Below are positions 19,481 through 27,172 of a stretch of DNA of 64,000 nt, piece by piece. The stretch covers positions 154,756 through 218,755 of the forward strand of contig JAFKEE010000027.1 in the NCBI GenBank assembly GCA_017307505.1, in the 5' to 3' direction. A program made the translations under genes and the position numbers. Numbering within the stretch: position 1 is the stretch's first letter; each line of letters opens with the position of its first letter. The notes below the pieces were generated by a model. The model had not been told where the DNA came from and searched no databases. It saw only the letters and a list, made by a program, of their open reading frames with translations. This DNA comes from Acidobacteriota bacterium (GTDB lineage Bacteria; Acidobacteriota; Terriglobia; Bryobacterales; Bryobacteraceae).

Positions 19481-22140
19481 TGGCTATGGGCTGGATGAAG
19501 TATTTCCGCAGGGCTCAATGGGAACGGGAGCGGGCGGAGGAGATCGACTCCTATATCGAGATCGAGACGGCCGAGAACGAGGAGCGCGGAATGGCTCCGG
19601 AGGAGGCCCGGGCGGCGGCGCTGCGCAGGTTCGGCAACCGGCAACTGGTGCAGGAGGAGATTCGCGAGATGAATACGATCCGGCCGGTGGAGAGCAAGCT
19701 GCGCGACCTGCGGTATGCGGCGCGGGCGCTGCGGCGGAGTCCTGGGTTTTTCTGCACAGCCGTGCTGACGCTGGCTCTGGGGATTGGCGCGAACACGGCC
19801 ATCTTCAGCATTGTCGACAGCCTGTTATTGCGGCCGCTGCCGTATCCGCGGGCGGACCGGCTGGCGCAGATTTCGCTGGAGTTCCTGGGGCAGGGCGGAG
19901 GGTTGAATACGGCGGTGAACGGCCGGATCTGGGAGATGGTCCGGGATGGAGCGCCGGCGTTGGACAAAGCGGTCTACAGCGCTTCGGTGACTGGGATCAA
20001 TCTGGCCTTCCCGGGTCAGAACCGGGCGGAGTTCGCGCGGCAGCAGCGGGTGGGTAGCGGATATTTCCGGGTGCTGGGCGTGGCGCCGATGGTGGGGCGC
20101 GAGTTTTCCGCGGACGAGGACCGGGTGGGCGGTCCGCCGGTGGCGGTGATCAGCCACGCCCTGTGGCAGCGGGTGTTCGCGTCGGATCCGGCGGTGACGG
20201 GCAAGGTGATTCACCTGCGCGGGGAACCGCACGAGGTGGTGGGCGTGATGCCGGCGGAGTTCCGGACCAATTCCGTGGTGGATGTGTGGACGCCGTTGCG
20301 GCCCAGTACCACCGGCGAGGGGCAGGGCACGAACTATCACGTCATTGCCCGCCTGCCGGACAGCCTGTCGTGGGCGTCGGTCCAGCAGCAACTGGCGGCG
20401 CTCTGGGCGGCGCGCCCGAGAACGCGGAGCGCCAACCAGCCGGAGGAGTACCGTCTGATTGCGTTTCCGCTGCAGGCGAGCTTCACCCTGGAGATCCGGT
20501 CTCCGCTGCTGATCCTGTGGAGCGCGGTGGGCATGGTGCTGCTGATTGCGTGTGTGAACATTGCCAGTTTGCTGCTGGCGCGGGCGGGCAGCCGGTCGCG
20601 GGAGCTGGCGACGCGGCTGGCGTTGGGCTGCGGGCGGGCCGGTGTCGTGCGGCAGTTGCTGACGGAGAGTGTCCTGGTGTCGATGGCGGGCGGGCTGCTC
20701 GGGCTGGCGCTGGGGGCTCTGGCGCTGGGCGGCCTGGGACGGCTGGCCGGTGACCTGTTCCCGGTATGGCAGCCGGTTCAGGTGGATGGGCGGGTGCTGG
20801 CTGTCACGTTGGGCCTCTCGCTGTTGACCAGCCTGGTCTTCGGCCTGGCGCCGGCGCTGCATTTCAGCCGGATCGACATCCAGGGGAACCTGATCCAGGG
20901 CGGCAGCCGTGGCCATGCGGGGCGGGCGAATCACTGGCCGCAGCGCTTCCTGGTGGTGACGGAGGTTGCGTTGGGGGTGATTCTGCTGGTCTCGGCTGGA
21001 CTGCTGGTGCGGAGTTTCGCTCATCTGCGCGGGCTGGACCCCGGGTTCGATCCGAATCGCGTCCTGACGGCCAGCTTCTCCCTGCAGGACGCTCGATATA
21101 AGGATTCGCAGGCGGTAGGCCGGCTGTTCCGGGCCGGTTTGGAACGGATGAAGCAGATTCCGGGCGTGGAATCGGCGGCGGTGACCTTGAGCCTGCCGTT
21201 CGAAGGCGCGCTGAACGTGGGCTTCCACCGGCTGGATGGGCCGGCTGCGCGGGAGCAGGGCCGCAACGAGATCACGAACATCACCTATGTGACTCCGGGC
21301 TATTTCGAGACGATGCGGATCCCGTTGCGGCGAGGCAGGCTGCTGCAGGATTCGGACTCGGCGTCGACGGGCCTGGTGGCGTTGGTCAACGACGCCTTCG
21401 TGGCTGAGTATTTCCGGGAGCAGGAGGCCGTTGGCAGCCACCTTCAGGTGGGGCGCCAGCAGTTTGAGGTGGTGGGCGTCGTGGGCAATGTGCAGTCGGG
21501 CGCGGGTTGGGGCCGATTTGGACCCTACGGCCAGGTGCCGTTCCTCTATGTTGCCTCGGGGCAGGTGGCTGGTGAGTTGCTGGCCTCCGCGCATACCTGG
21601 TTTGCTCCGCACTGGGTGGTGCGGGGGAACGGCAGCGTCGCCGCATTGAAGGCGGGGATGCAGCAGGCCGCCGCGGCCGTGGATCCGCTGCTGCCGATTT
21701 CCGGTTTCAAAGCAATGGACGAGGTGCGCGCCGGCACGCTGGGGATGGAGCGCTTCATGATGTCGCTGCTGGCCGGACTGGCGGGCCTCTCGCTGCTGCT
21801 CTCGGGGATTGGTCTCTACGGGCTGATCTCGGGGAGCGTGGTGGAGCGAACCCGGGAGTTGGGCATTCGCATGGCGCTGGGGGCTACGTTTGGGCGGGCG
21901 GTGCGTTCCGTGGTGCTGCCGGGCCTGTGGCTGACGCTGGCGGGTGTTTCGATTGGCCTGCTGGGCGCGATGGCGGCAACCCGGGTGCTGCGCAGCATGC
22001 TGTGGGGGGTGACGACCACGGATCCGCTGACGCTGGGCGGGGTAGCGGCGGGGCTTTTGCTGGTGGCCGTGCTGGCCAGTCTGGCTCCGGCGCTGAGAAT
22101 TCTTCGCCTGGATCCGGCAAATACTTTGCGGCATGAGTGA
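19480..22140 (+). CDS. ADOP-type (MacB/FtsX-like) duplicated permease
   Basis: This 886-residue membrane protein has a cytoplasmic helical N-terminus (about 1-70) of the kind found in acidobacterial duplicated orphan permeases. It is followed by two MacB-type periplasmic domains, each flanked by FtsX-like membrane helices (about residues 85-110, 345-470, 500 and 770-880). The motifs RSPGFFCTAVLTLALGIGAN and RELGIRMALGAT are characteristic. These proteins resemble the MacB membrane part without its ATPase domain, and none is encoded next to it, hence 'orphan'. Their function is not established; export of small peptides or a mechanical signal-transfer role has been considered for the superfamily. 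The PadR gene precedes it. Confidence 0.88.
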   Translation: MAMGWMKYFRRAQWERERAEEIDSYIEIETAENEERGMAPEEARAAALRRFGNRQLVQEEIREMNTIRPVESKLRDLRYAARALRRSPGFFCTAVLTLALGIGANTAIFSIVDSLLLRPLPYPRADRLAQISLEFLGQGGGLNTAVNGRIWEMVRDGAPALDKAVYSASVTGINLAFPGQNRAEFARQQRVGSGYFRVLGVAPMVGREFSADEDRVGGPPVAVISHALWQRVFASDPAVTGKVIHLRGEPHEVVGVMPAEFRTNSVVDVWTPLRPSTTGEGQGTNYHVIARLPDSLSWASVQQQLAALWAARPRTRSANQPEEYRLIAFPLQASFTLEIRSPLLILWSAVGMVLLIACVNIASLLLARAGSRSRELATRLALGCGRAGVVRQLLTESVLVSMAGGLLGLALGALALGGLGRLAGDLFPVWQPVQVDGRVLAVTLGLSLLTSLVFGLAPALHFSRIDIQGNLIQGGSRGHAGRANHWPQRFLVVTEVALGVILLVSAGLLVRSFAHLRGLDPGFDPNRVLTASFSLQDARYKDSQAVGRLFRAGLERMKQIPGVESAAVTLSLPFEGALNVGFHRLDGPAAREQGRNEITNITYVTPGYFETMRIPLRRGRLLQDSDSASTGLVALVNDAFVAEYFREQEAVGSHLQVGRQQFEVVGVVGNVQSGAGWGRFGPYGQVPFLYVASGQVAGELLASAHTWFAPHWVVRGNGSVAALKAGMQQAAAAVDPLLPISGFKAMDEVRAGTLGMERFMMSLLAGLAGLSLLLSGIGLYGLISGSVVERTRELGIRMALGATFGRAVRSVVLPGLWLTLAGVSIGLLGAMAATRVLRSMLWGVTTTDPLTLGGVAAGLLLVAVLASLAPALRILRLDPANTLRHE

Positions 22141-22182
22141 AATTCAGGAGTAAACTTATGTCACACAGAGTGGCTGTCCGGC

Positions 22183-22977
22183 ATGATTTCCAACCGTTGC
22201 ATCGGCCCGTTCCTGATTTGTGCGGCGTGGACGACTGGATTTTGTGTGGACGCCGGGCAATCGGGATTTCCGGCCAGGATTGAACGGGCGGGTGACCGGA
22301 TGCGGATCCGGATCGAGAGCGGGCGTCCTCTGGCTGCCGCGGCTGATTCGCTGGAGGCCGAGTACGGCTGGCAAATCAACTACGAGGATCCGGAGAGCTT
22401 CTGCCCGCGGGAGGTCATTGAGGTCGTGGATACCCGGAAGCCACCGGCCGGAACCGGAGGGCGGGTGCTGGTCCCGAAACCCGTTCGATTTAATCCGACT
22501 TACGCGCAACCGCTCAATCCTCCGACGACCTCGGAACGCAGGGCCACGATTGCCCGCGTGCTGGAAGCCGCACGACGCGAAATTGCCCTGAATTACACGT
22601 ACCTGGAGTCGGACGGAAGCATCGACCTGATCCCCTCGGGATTTTTCGATGAAGACTGCAAATTTGTGACGCGGGCGTCGCTAATGGACACCCGGATTTA
22701 CCTGCCGCCGGGTCCTCGAAACTTCGATCGTGCTCTGCACGAATTCGTTGCAGCTTTGAGCAAAGCGACCAGCCGGCAGGTGGCGCTGGGCGCGATGCCG
22801 GCGAACTTTCTCTATCAGACTCAGCTGCCGCTGGGCGCCATGGGCGGGCCGGCCCGGTCAGTGCTCCGGCGCCTGATCGAGGGCAGCCGGAGGAAACTCG
22901 CCTGGCAGTTGCTGGTGGATCCAGGGACGCGGAAGGCGCTTCTGAACCTGCATTTCGTGGACCGGGCCGAGCAATAA
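22183..22977 (+). CDS. Secreted protein of unknown function
   Basis: The 264-residue product starts with a possible signal peptide (GPFLICAAWTTGFCVDAG) and is otherwise soluble. I do not recognise the family. The segment LAAAADSLEAEYGWQINYEDP may be a secretin-STN-like beta-alpha unit, as in many acidobacterial exported proteins, but this is weak. The best ribosome site nearby (AGGAG, 22146-22150) does not serve this ATG: it precedes an ATG at 22158 in the +1 frame, which opens a 41-codon frame ending inside this gene. The upstream frame may be a coupling leader, or the gene may carry a one-base frameshift near its start. Confidence 0.65.
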   Translation: MISNRCIGPFLICAAWTTGFCVDAGQSGFPARIERAGDRMRIRIESGRPLAAAADSLEAEYGWQINYEDPESFCPREVIEVVDTRKPPAGTGGRVLVPKPVRFNPTYAQPLNPPTTSERRATIARVLEAARREIALNYTYLESDGSIDLIPSGFFDEDCKFVTRASLMDTRIYLPPGPRNFDRALHEFVAALSKATSRQVALGAMPANFLYQTQLPLGAMGGPARSVLRRLIEGSRRKLAWQLLVDPGTRKALLNLHFVDRAEQ

Positions 22978-22990
22978 GGGCAGGCATAGA

Positions 22991-23022
22991 AAAAGGGTGG
23001 AACCGAAGCCCCACCCTTCTTA
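22991..23022. terminator. Bidirectional terminator between convergent genes
   Basis: AAGGGTGG pairs with CCACCCTT over a 10-base loop. On the minus strand a T-run (CTTTTTCTATG) follows, which makes it a good terminator for the porin-cytochrome operon; on the plus strand the tract is CTTCTTATC, weaker but usable for the secreted protein gene. Confidence 0.75.
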
Positions 23023-23038
23023 TCGGAGCGTAGAAGAA

Positions 23039-24127
23039 CTACCGGCGCGTTTTGAGATACGCCAGCAGGTCCGACATGTCGGTATTCTCGAACCTCGGCC
23101 ACTTGATGCCCTGGCTCGCCATCTGCTTCTGCATCGACGGGCCATGACCCCAGAGGACCGAGATCATCTCGTACGAATTGGCGCGGTCGCCCATTGCCAG
23201 CTTCGGCGCCTGCCCTTTGTCGTGACAGGTGGCGCAACCCCGGGTTTCGAAGACCTTCTGGCCGCGGGCAGCCACACCGTCGTCCGTGGTGAACTGCAGC
23301 GCCCAGATGTAGCCGACCAGGCGGCGCATCTCCTCGGGCAGCAGTTCGGACTGCTGTTTCATCTTGGAGGAGTGGTTCCACATCGACGCGGCAAACTCAC
23401 TGGCCGTGCGCATGGACGACTTCTTGGCCAGGCTGTTGTCGCCGACATGGCAGCCGATGCAGCCCTTGGCCTGGAACAGCGCCTCACCCGTGGTGGGCGA
23501 GGCGGGGGCAAACTCCGGCTTCAGGTTTTTGGTCTGCGGGAGGTTCTGGAGGTAGACCGAGATGTCGTTCATCTCCAGGGCGGTGAGGACGGGCATCTTC
23601 ATGCCCTTGGCATTCATCGTGTCCCGCATCTTGGGCGAGTGGTTCCACATCTGGCGGGCCAGCTCGATGGGATCGGTGACAGAGGCCCACTTCATGACCG
23701 GGGTGCCGCCCAGGCCATTGGCGGAGGTGATGTTGTGGCACTCGGCGCAGCCCTTGGATACGAAGAGCTGGCGGCCGCGGCCGGCGTCGCCCTTCTTTTC
23801 GAAGTAGCGGGCGGCGAAGAAATAAGCGAAGAGATCGGCCGACTGCTGGCTGTCCAGCTTGGGCTTGGTCAGGTTCGCCTTCTCCATGGCCGACCACATC
23901 TGGGGTGCATGATTCCACATCAGCGCCGCGAGGTCGGAGGGAGAGTAGCCCCGGCTGGAGCGTTTGCCCAGGTCCGGAGCCATCTTGCCGCCTTCGCCGT
24001 TGACGCTGTGGCAGGTTTCGCAGTTCTGACTCTTGAAGAGCGCCGCGCCGCGCGAGGAGTCGCCCACCAGGACTGCTGCCTGGGAGACTACCGCGCCGGC
24101 GACCAATGCTAGGAAAATCCGCTTCAT
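23039..24127 (-). CDS. Periplasmic cytochrome c with four monohaem-type domains
   Basis: This 362-residue exported protein (signal peptide about 1-18) has four tandem cytochrome c domains with CETCH, CAECH, CIGCH and CATCH. Each is followed by an aromatic-His-Met motif: MWNHAPQM, MWNHSPKM, MWNHSSKM and LWGHGPSM, whose Met is the likely sixth iron ligand. The repeat suggests duplication of one ancestral domain. It starts 16 bases after the barrel gene and is the last gene of the four-gene operon, so it may ferry electrons between the inner membrane and the periplasmic end of the conduit. That role is inferred from position. Confidence 0.88.
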   Translation of the reverse strand: MKRIFLALVAGAVVSQAAVLVGDSSRGAALFKSQNCETCHSVNGEGGKMAPDLGKRSSRGYSPSDLAALMWNHAPQMWSAMEKANLTKPKLDSQQSADLFAYFFAARYFEKKGDAGRGRQLFVSKGCAECHNITSANGLGGTPVMKWASVTDPIELARQMWNHSPKMRDTMNAKGMKMPVLTALEMNDISVYLQNLPQTKNLKPEFAPASPTTGEALFQAKGCIGCHVGDNSLAKKSSMRTASEFAASMWNHSSKMKQQSELLPEEMRRLVGYIWALQFTTDDGVAARGQKVFETRGCATCHDKGQAPKLAMGDRANSYEMISVLWGHGPSMQKQMASQGIKWPRFENTDMSDLLAYLKTRR

Positions 24128-24143
24128 ATTGCTCCTCCGGCCC

Positions 24144-26141
24144 TTACATCAGGAACCGCACGCCGCCGGTGAACATATTCGACCGGAAGCCCTCGTAGTA
24201 GTAGTAGGGCTGGTGCAGCCCATAGTACTTCCACTCCGAGAAGAACTCCAGCTTGGGTGTCACGGGCAGTTGGATCCTGCCTTGCGGCTGGTAGTAGTTC
24301 GACGGGCGGGTGCCCGCCGTTCTCACGAATGAGCCGCCAAAGGACAGACGTCCACTGTAGTTCTTGCCGAGGGGCAACCGCAAGTCGGCCATCAGGGTGC
24401 CGCTGTGCGCATTGTCCCGGTAGAGCGACTGCACCGGGAAGAGTCCCAGCGGATAGAGGTAATTGAAGTCGCTCTTGATGGTGGAGCGCGTATAGTCCGC
24501 GATGATGCTGATCTTCTTGCCGTCGTTGGGCAGCCACTGCAGGTTGGCCGAAGTGGACTGGGAGACAGCGTTGAGGTTGATGCCCGTGGTGGGGTTCTTG
24601 TTGTCGAACCGGGCGTAGATCAGGTTGAACAACATGCTCTTGGGCAGAGTGACACGGCTCTGGAGGTTGATGCGCTTGGTGTCCATGAGGCCGCTGCGGT
24701 AGTAGGTCTTGATGCCGTTGGCCAGTTCGAAGTCGCCGGTGACAGTCAACCGGGTAACCGGCCGGGCGAGGAAGCCGAACAGCCCGACGTGGCGCTGCAG
24801 TTCGCCGCGCTCCACCGGGTTATCGGTGATGAACTGGTTTGCCTTGAGGACGACATCGCCCCACTCGTAGCGGTAGCCGCCGCGCACGGTGTACTGCTTG
24901 GAGATGTCATAGAGGGCTTCCACCTGCTGCCGGTTGCGGCTGACGTCGAGACGTTCGCCGTCGGTACCGGTGACCGGCGTGCCGGTGGTGGCCGTAGAGG
25001 TCAGGAAGTAAGAGGTGGTGAGGACGCCGCTGCCGCTGGTATGGAAACGGTCGGTCTCCCAGGTGGTGCGGACGCGCAGGCGTTCCATGGGCCGGAGTTC
25101 CGCCGACGCCGTCGCGGCGGTGTGCGGCATGCGCACATTGCCGTAGTAGGAGTCGGTGATCTGCGGGATGATCAGCAGCGGGTCGTCGCCCGAAACCAGG
25201 CTGCCCTTGAGCGTATCGTTATAGGAAGCGAACGTCTTGGGCGAGGTGCGGACCACTGAGCCGGAGAGATCCAGCCAGTTCCACGGGCTGGCCGTGAGCA
25301 GTGCCTTGGTATAGGCGCCGTTGCCGCGGACGCGGTAGTACTGAGCACCGCTCAACAGGTAAAGGGACTGGCCGAGGTACGGCGAGGTCCGGTTGCCGGT
25401 GAGCTTGTCGGTGGAATACACACCCTGATCGTCCTTGAAGTTCGTGCCGCCCTCTTCGAGGGTGACGTGCCAGCGGTTCATCTCGATGCGAACACCGCCG
25501 CGGATTTCGTTCATCCCCCAGGTGATGAGGTTGCGCAGGGGGTACTCGTTCATGTCGGCGACGAGCGTGGTGATGCCGTTGCCGCTGTCGGAGTTGCGCG
25601 AGTAGCCGAGGTAGGGCATGATGCGGCCGCCCGGGAACAGCGTCAGCTCGTTGTCGAAATTGCGCCGCGTGGTGTCGTAGGAGCGCTGGTTCAGATAGAC
25701 GCCTTTATTCGCGGTGACATCGGCGAACGAGGGCAGGTAGTTGTAGTAGGCGATGTTCGAGTAGCTGCCCACGTAGCGGTAGACGCCACGTTTCTGCAGG
25801 TCGAACCGGGCCGTATTATAAGGATCACCGCCCCAGTTGTAGCCTTGGATGCGCAGGCTGGTGAACAGGCGGTTGGCCGCGGGTTCGTAGCCGACGTCCA
25901 TGCCCAGCAGGCGGGTGCCCTGGCTGAGGTTGACCAGGCTGCGATAGGTGCTGAAGTCGCCGGCGTGACCGACCCAGCGTGCGCCGACGTCGATATACCC
26001 GGTGAGTTCCTTCTCTTTTTGAGGCTGCGGCGATTCAGCGGCCGCCTTCTCTTCCTTCTTTTCGGTCGTCGCTTCCTTTTTCTCGGCAGACTCCTGCGCC
26101 AGAAGCGTCAGCGGCAGAAGCAATGCCAGAAAGATTCTCAT
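24144..26141 (-). CDS. Outer-membrane beta-barrel, MtrB/PioB-like (porin of an electron conduit)
   Basis: After a signal peptide (MRIFLALLLPLTLLAQ) and a Lys/Glu-rich linker (about residues 18-45), the 665-residue protein consists of alternating hydrophobic-polar beta-strands and short turns, rich in Tyr, Arg, Asn and Gly, and ends with a C-terminal aromatic-rich strand (TGGVRFLM). This fits a large outer-membrane barrel. It overlaps the decahaem gene by four bases, which is the expected pairing for MtrA-MtrB/PioA-PioB conduits where the barrel sheathes the cytochrome. It has no Cys, so the N-terminal CXXC of Shewanella MtrB is missing. The ATG at 26141 was chosen over upstream in-frame starts because it gives the signal peptide. 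Family assignment rests on operon context and fold pattern. Confidence 0.7.
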   Translation of the reverse strand: MRIFLALLLPLTLLAQESAEKKEATTEKKEEKAAAESPQPQKEKELTGYIDVGARWVGHAGDFSTYRSLVNLSQGTRLLGMDVGYEPAANRLFTSLRIQGYNWGGDPYNTARFDLQKRGVYRYVGSYSNIAYYNYLPSFADVTANKGVYLNQRSYDTTRRNFDNELTLFPGGRIMPYLGYSRNSDSGNGITTLVADMNEYPLRNLITWGMNEIRGGVRIEMNRWHVTLEEGGTNFKDDQGVYSTDKLTGNRTSPYLGQSLYLLSGAQYYRVRGNGAYTKALLTASPWNWLDLSGSVVRTSPKTFASYNDTLKGSLVSGDDPLLIIPQITDSYYGNVRMPHTAATASAELRPMERLRVRTTWETDRFHTSGSGVLTTSYFLTSTATTGTPVTGTDGERLDVSRNRQQVEALYDISKQYTVRGGYRYEWGDVVLKANQFITDNPVERGELQRHVGLFGFLARPVTRLTVTGDFELANGIKTYYRSGLMDTKRINLQSRVTLPKSMLFNLIYARFDNKNPTTGINLNAVSQSTSANLQWLPNDGKKISIIADYTRSTIKSDFNYLYPLGLFPVQSLYRDNAHSGTLMADLRLPLGKNYSGRLSFGGSFVRTAGTRPSNYYQPQGRIQLPVTPKLEFFSEWKYYGLHQPYYYYEGFRSNMFTGGVRFLM

Positions 26142-27106
26142 CGCAGCAACGCCCCATTCACGTTCGAACCGTGGATCTTCTGATGACAGGTGGTGCAGTT
26201 GCGGAACCGCGGGCTGCGCAGGTCGTGCAGCGCCGGAGGAATTCCGCCCACCGTCGTGGCCGCCGGGGGAGTCTGGATATTGGAGTGGCATTCCAGGCAA
26301 AGCGGGGCCACCTCCGCCCGCTTGAGCATGCGCGGGTTGACCGAGCCATGGGGCTCGTGGCAGGTGGAGCAGGGTTCATTCCGGCTGGGCGCGTGTTCGA
26401 AGACGAACGGGCCGCGCTTGTCGGCATGGCAGGCGAAGCAGCCGGGCTCACTGGCACCCGACATGCGCAGGTTGCGATTGAGGTTGCTGGCGTGGGGATT
26501 GTGGCAACCGGTGCAGCTCATGGCGCCTTCCGGGACGCGATGGTGATTGGGTTTGACGAAACTCGCGGCCACATCCCGATGGCAGCTGCTGCATTTCTGA
26601 TTGATGCCGGTGGTGCGCTTGAGCTGGTACTCGCTCGACTCCTCGCCTTGCTTGTGCATGTTGTGGCAGGAGGTGCAGGGTACGTTGTTGCGCGCATGGC
26701 TGCTTTGCAGCCGGCCGACATGGGTCTGTTGATTCTTGTGGCAGCTGAGGCACATGGCGTCGATCGCCGAGGCCTTCATCTGCTTCGGGCTGCGGATGTC
26801 ATCGGCCGAATTGGTTTCGGCGTGGACCGAACCCGGTCCGTGACACGACTCGCAGGCTTTGGTCTCCCAACCGCGCTTCTTGTTGGTTTCGAGGATGGAA
26901 TGAGGATTCTTTTTAAAAGCAGTGCTGATGTCCTCGTGGCAACCCGCGCAGGTTTCCGACCCGATGAATTCTTTTTTCGCTGGCGCTGCAGGTTTAGCGG
27001 CCTGCTGCGCCGCGGATTTGTCCGGCGGCTTCTGATCCTGTGACGCACCCGCCGCCAAAACCGACAGCGCCACCGCCGCGGTCCACGGCAATAACCGGAA
27101 AGTCAT
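26138..27106 (-). CDS. Decahaem c-type cytochrome, MtrA/DmsE family
   Basis: The 322-residue protein has a signal peptide (about 1-22), an Ala/Pro/Lys linker, then ten CXXCH motifs: CAGCH, CESCH, CLSCH, CTSCH, CSSCH, CTGCH, CFACH, CSTCH, CLECH and CTTCH. Length, haem number and regular spacing match the MtrA/DmsE/PioA family, whose members lie inside an outer-membrane barrel and carry electrons across it. It ends four bases into the barrel gene (ATGA overlap), so stoichiometric production is likely. All Cys residues belong to haem motifs. A hairpin and T-run separate it from the OmcA/MtrC-like gene upstream. Confidence 0.92.
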   Translation of the reverse strand: MTFRLLPWTAAVALSVLAAGASQDQKPPDKSAAQQAAKPAAPAKKEFIGSETCAGCHEDISTAFKKNPHSILETNKKRGWETKACESCHGPGSVHAETNSADDIRSPKQMKASAIDAMCLSCHKNQQTHVGRLQSSHARNNVPCTSCHNMHKQGEESSEYQLKRTTGINQKCSSCHRDVAASFVKPNHHRVPEGAMSCTGCHNPHASNLNRNLRMSGASEPGCFACHADKRGPFVFEHAPSRNEPCSTCHEPHGSVNPRMLKRAEVAPLCLECHSNIQTPPAATTVGGIPPALHDLRSPRFRNCTTCHQKIHGSNVNGALLR

Positions 27107-27120
27107 GAGTTCTCCCGATC

Positions 27121-27157
27121 TGAGAAAAAGGGGCAGGTCCCTTGCGGAACCTGCCCG
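27121..27157 (-). terminator. Terminator/attenuator inside the conduit operon
   Basis: Read on the minus strand, GGGCAGGT and ACCTGCCC form an 8-base perfect stem (27131-27138 and 27149-27156) followed by CTTTTTCTC. It lies between the OmcA/MtrC-like stop and the MtrA-like start. It would end most transcripts after the first gene and so lower the downstream genes relative to the surface cytochrome. Confidence 0.75.
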
Positions 27158-27172
27158 TAATTGAGATTCAAC

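Noticed and set aside
19825..22134. A 769-codon minus-strand frame opposite the ADOP permease
   Set aside because: Dominated by Gln, Arg, His and Pro; it is the reverse frame of a GC-rich membrane protein.
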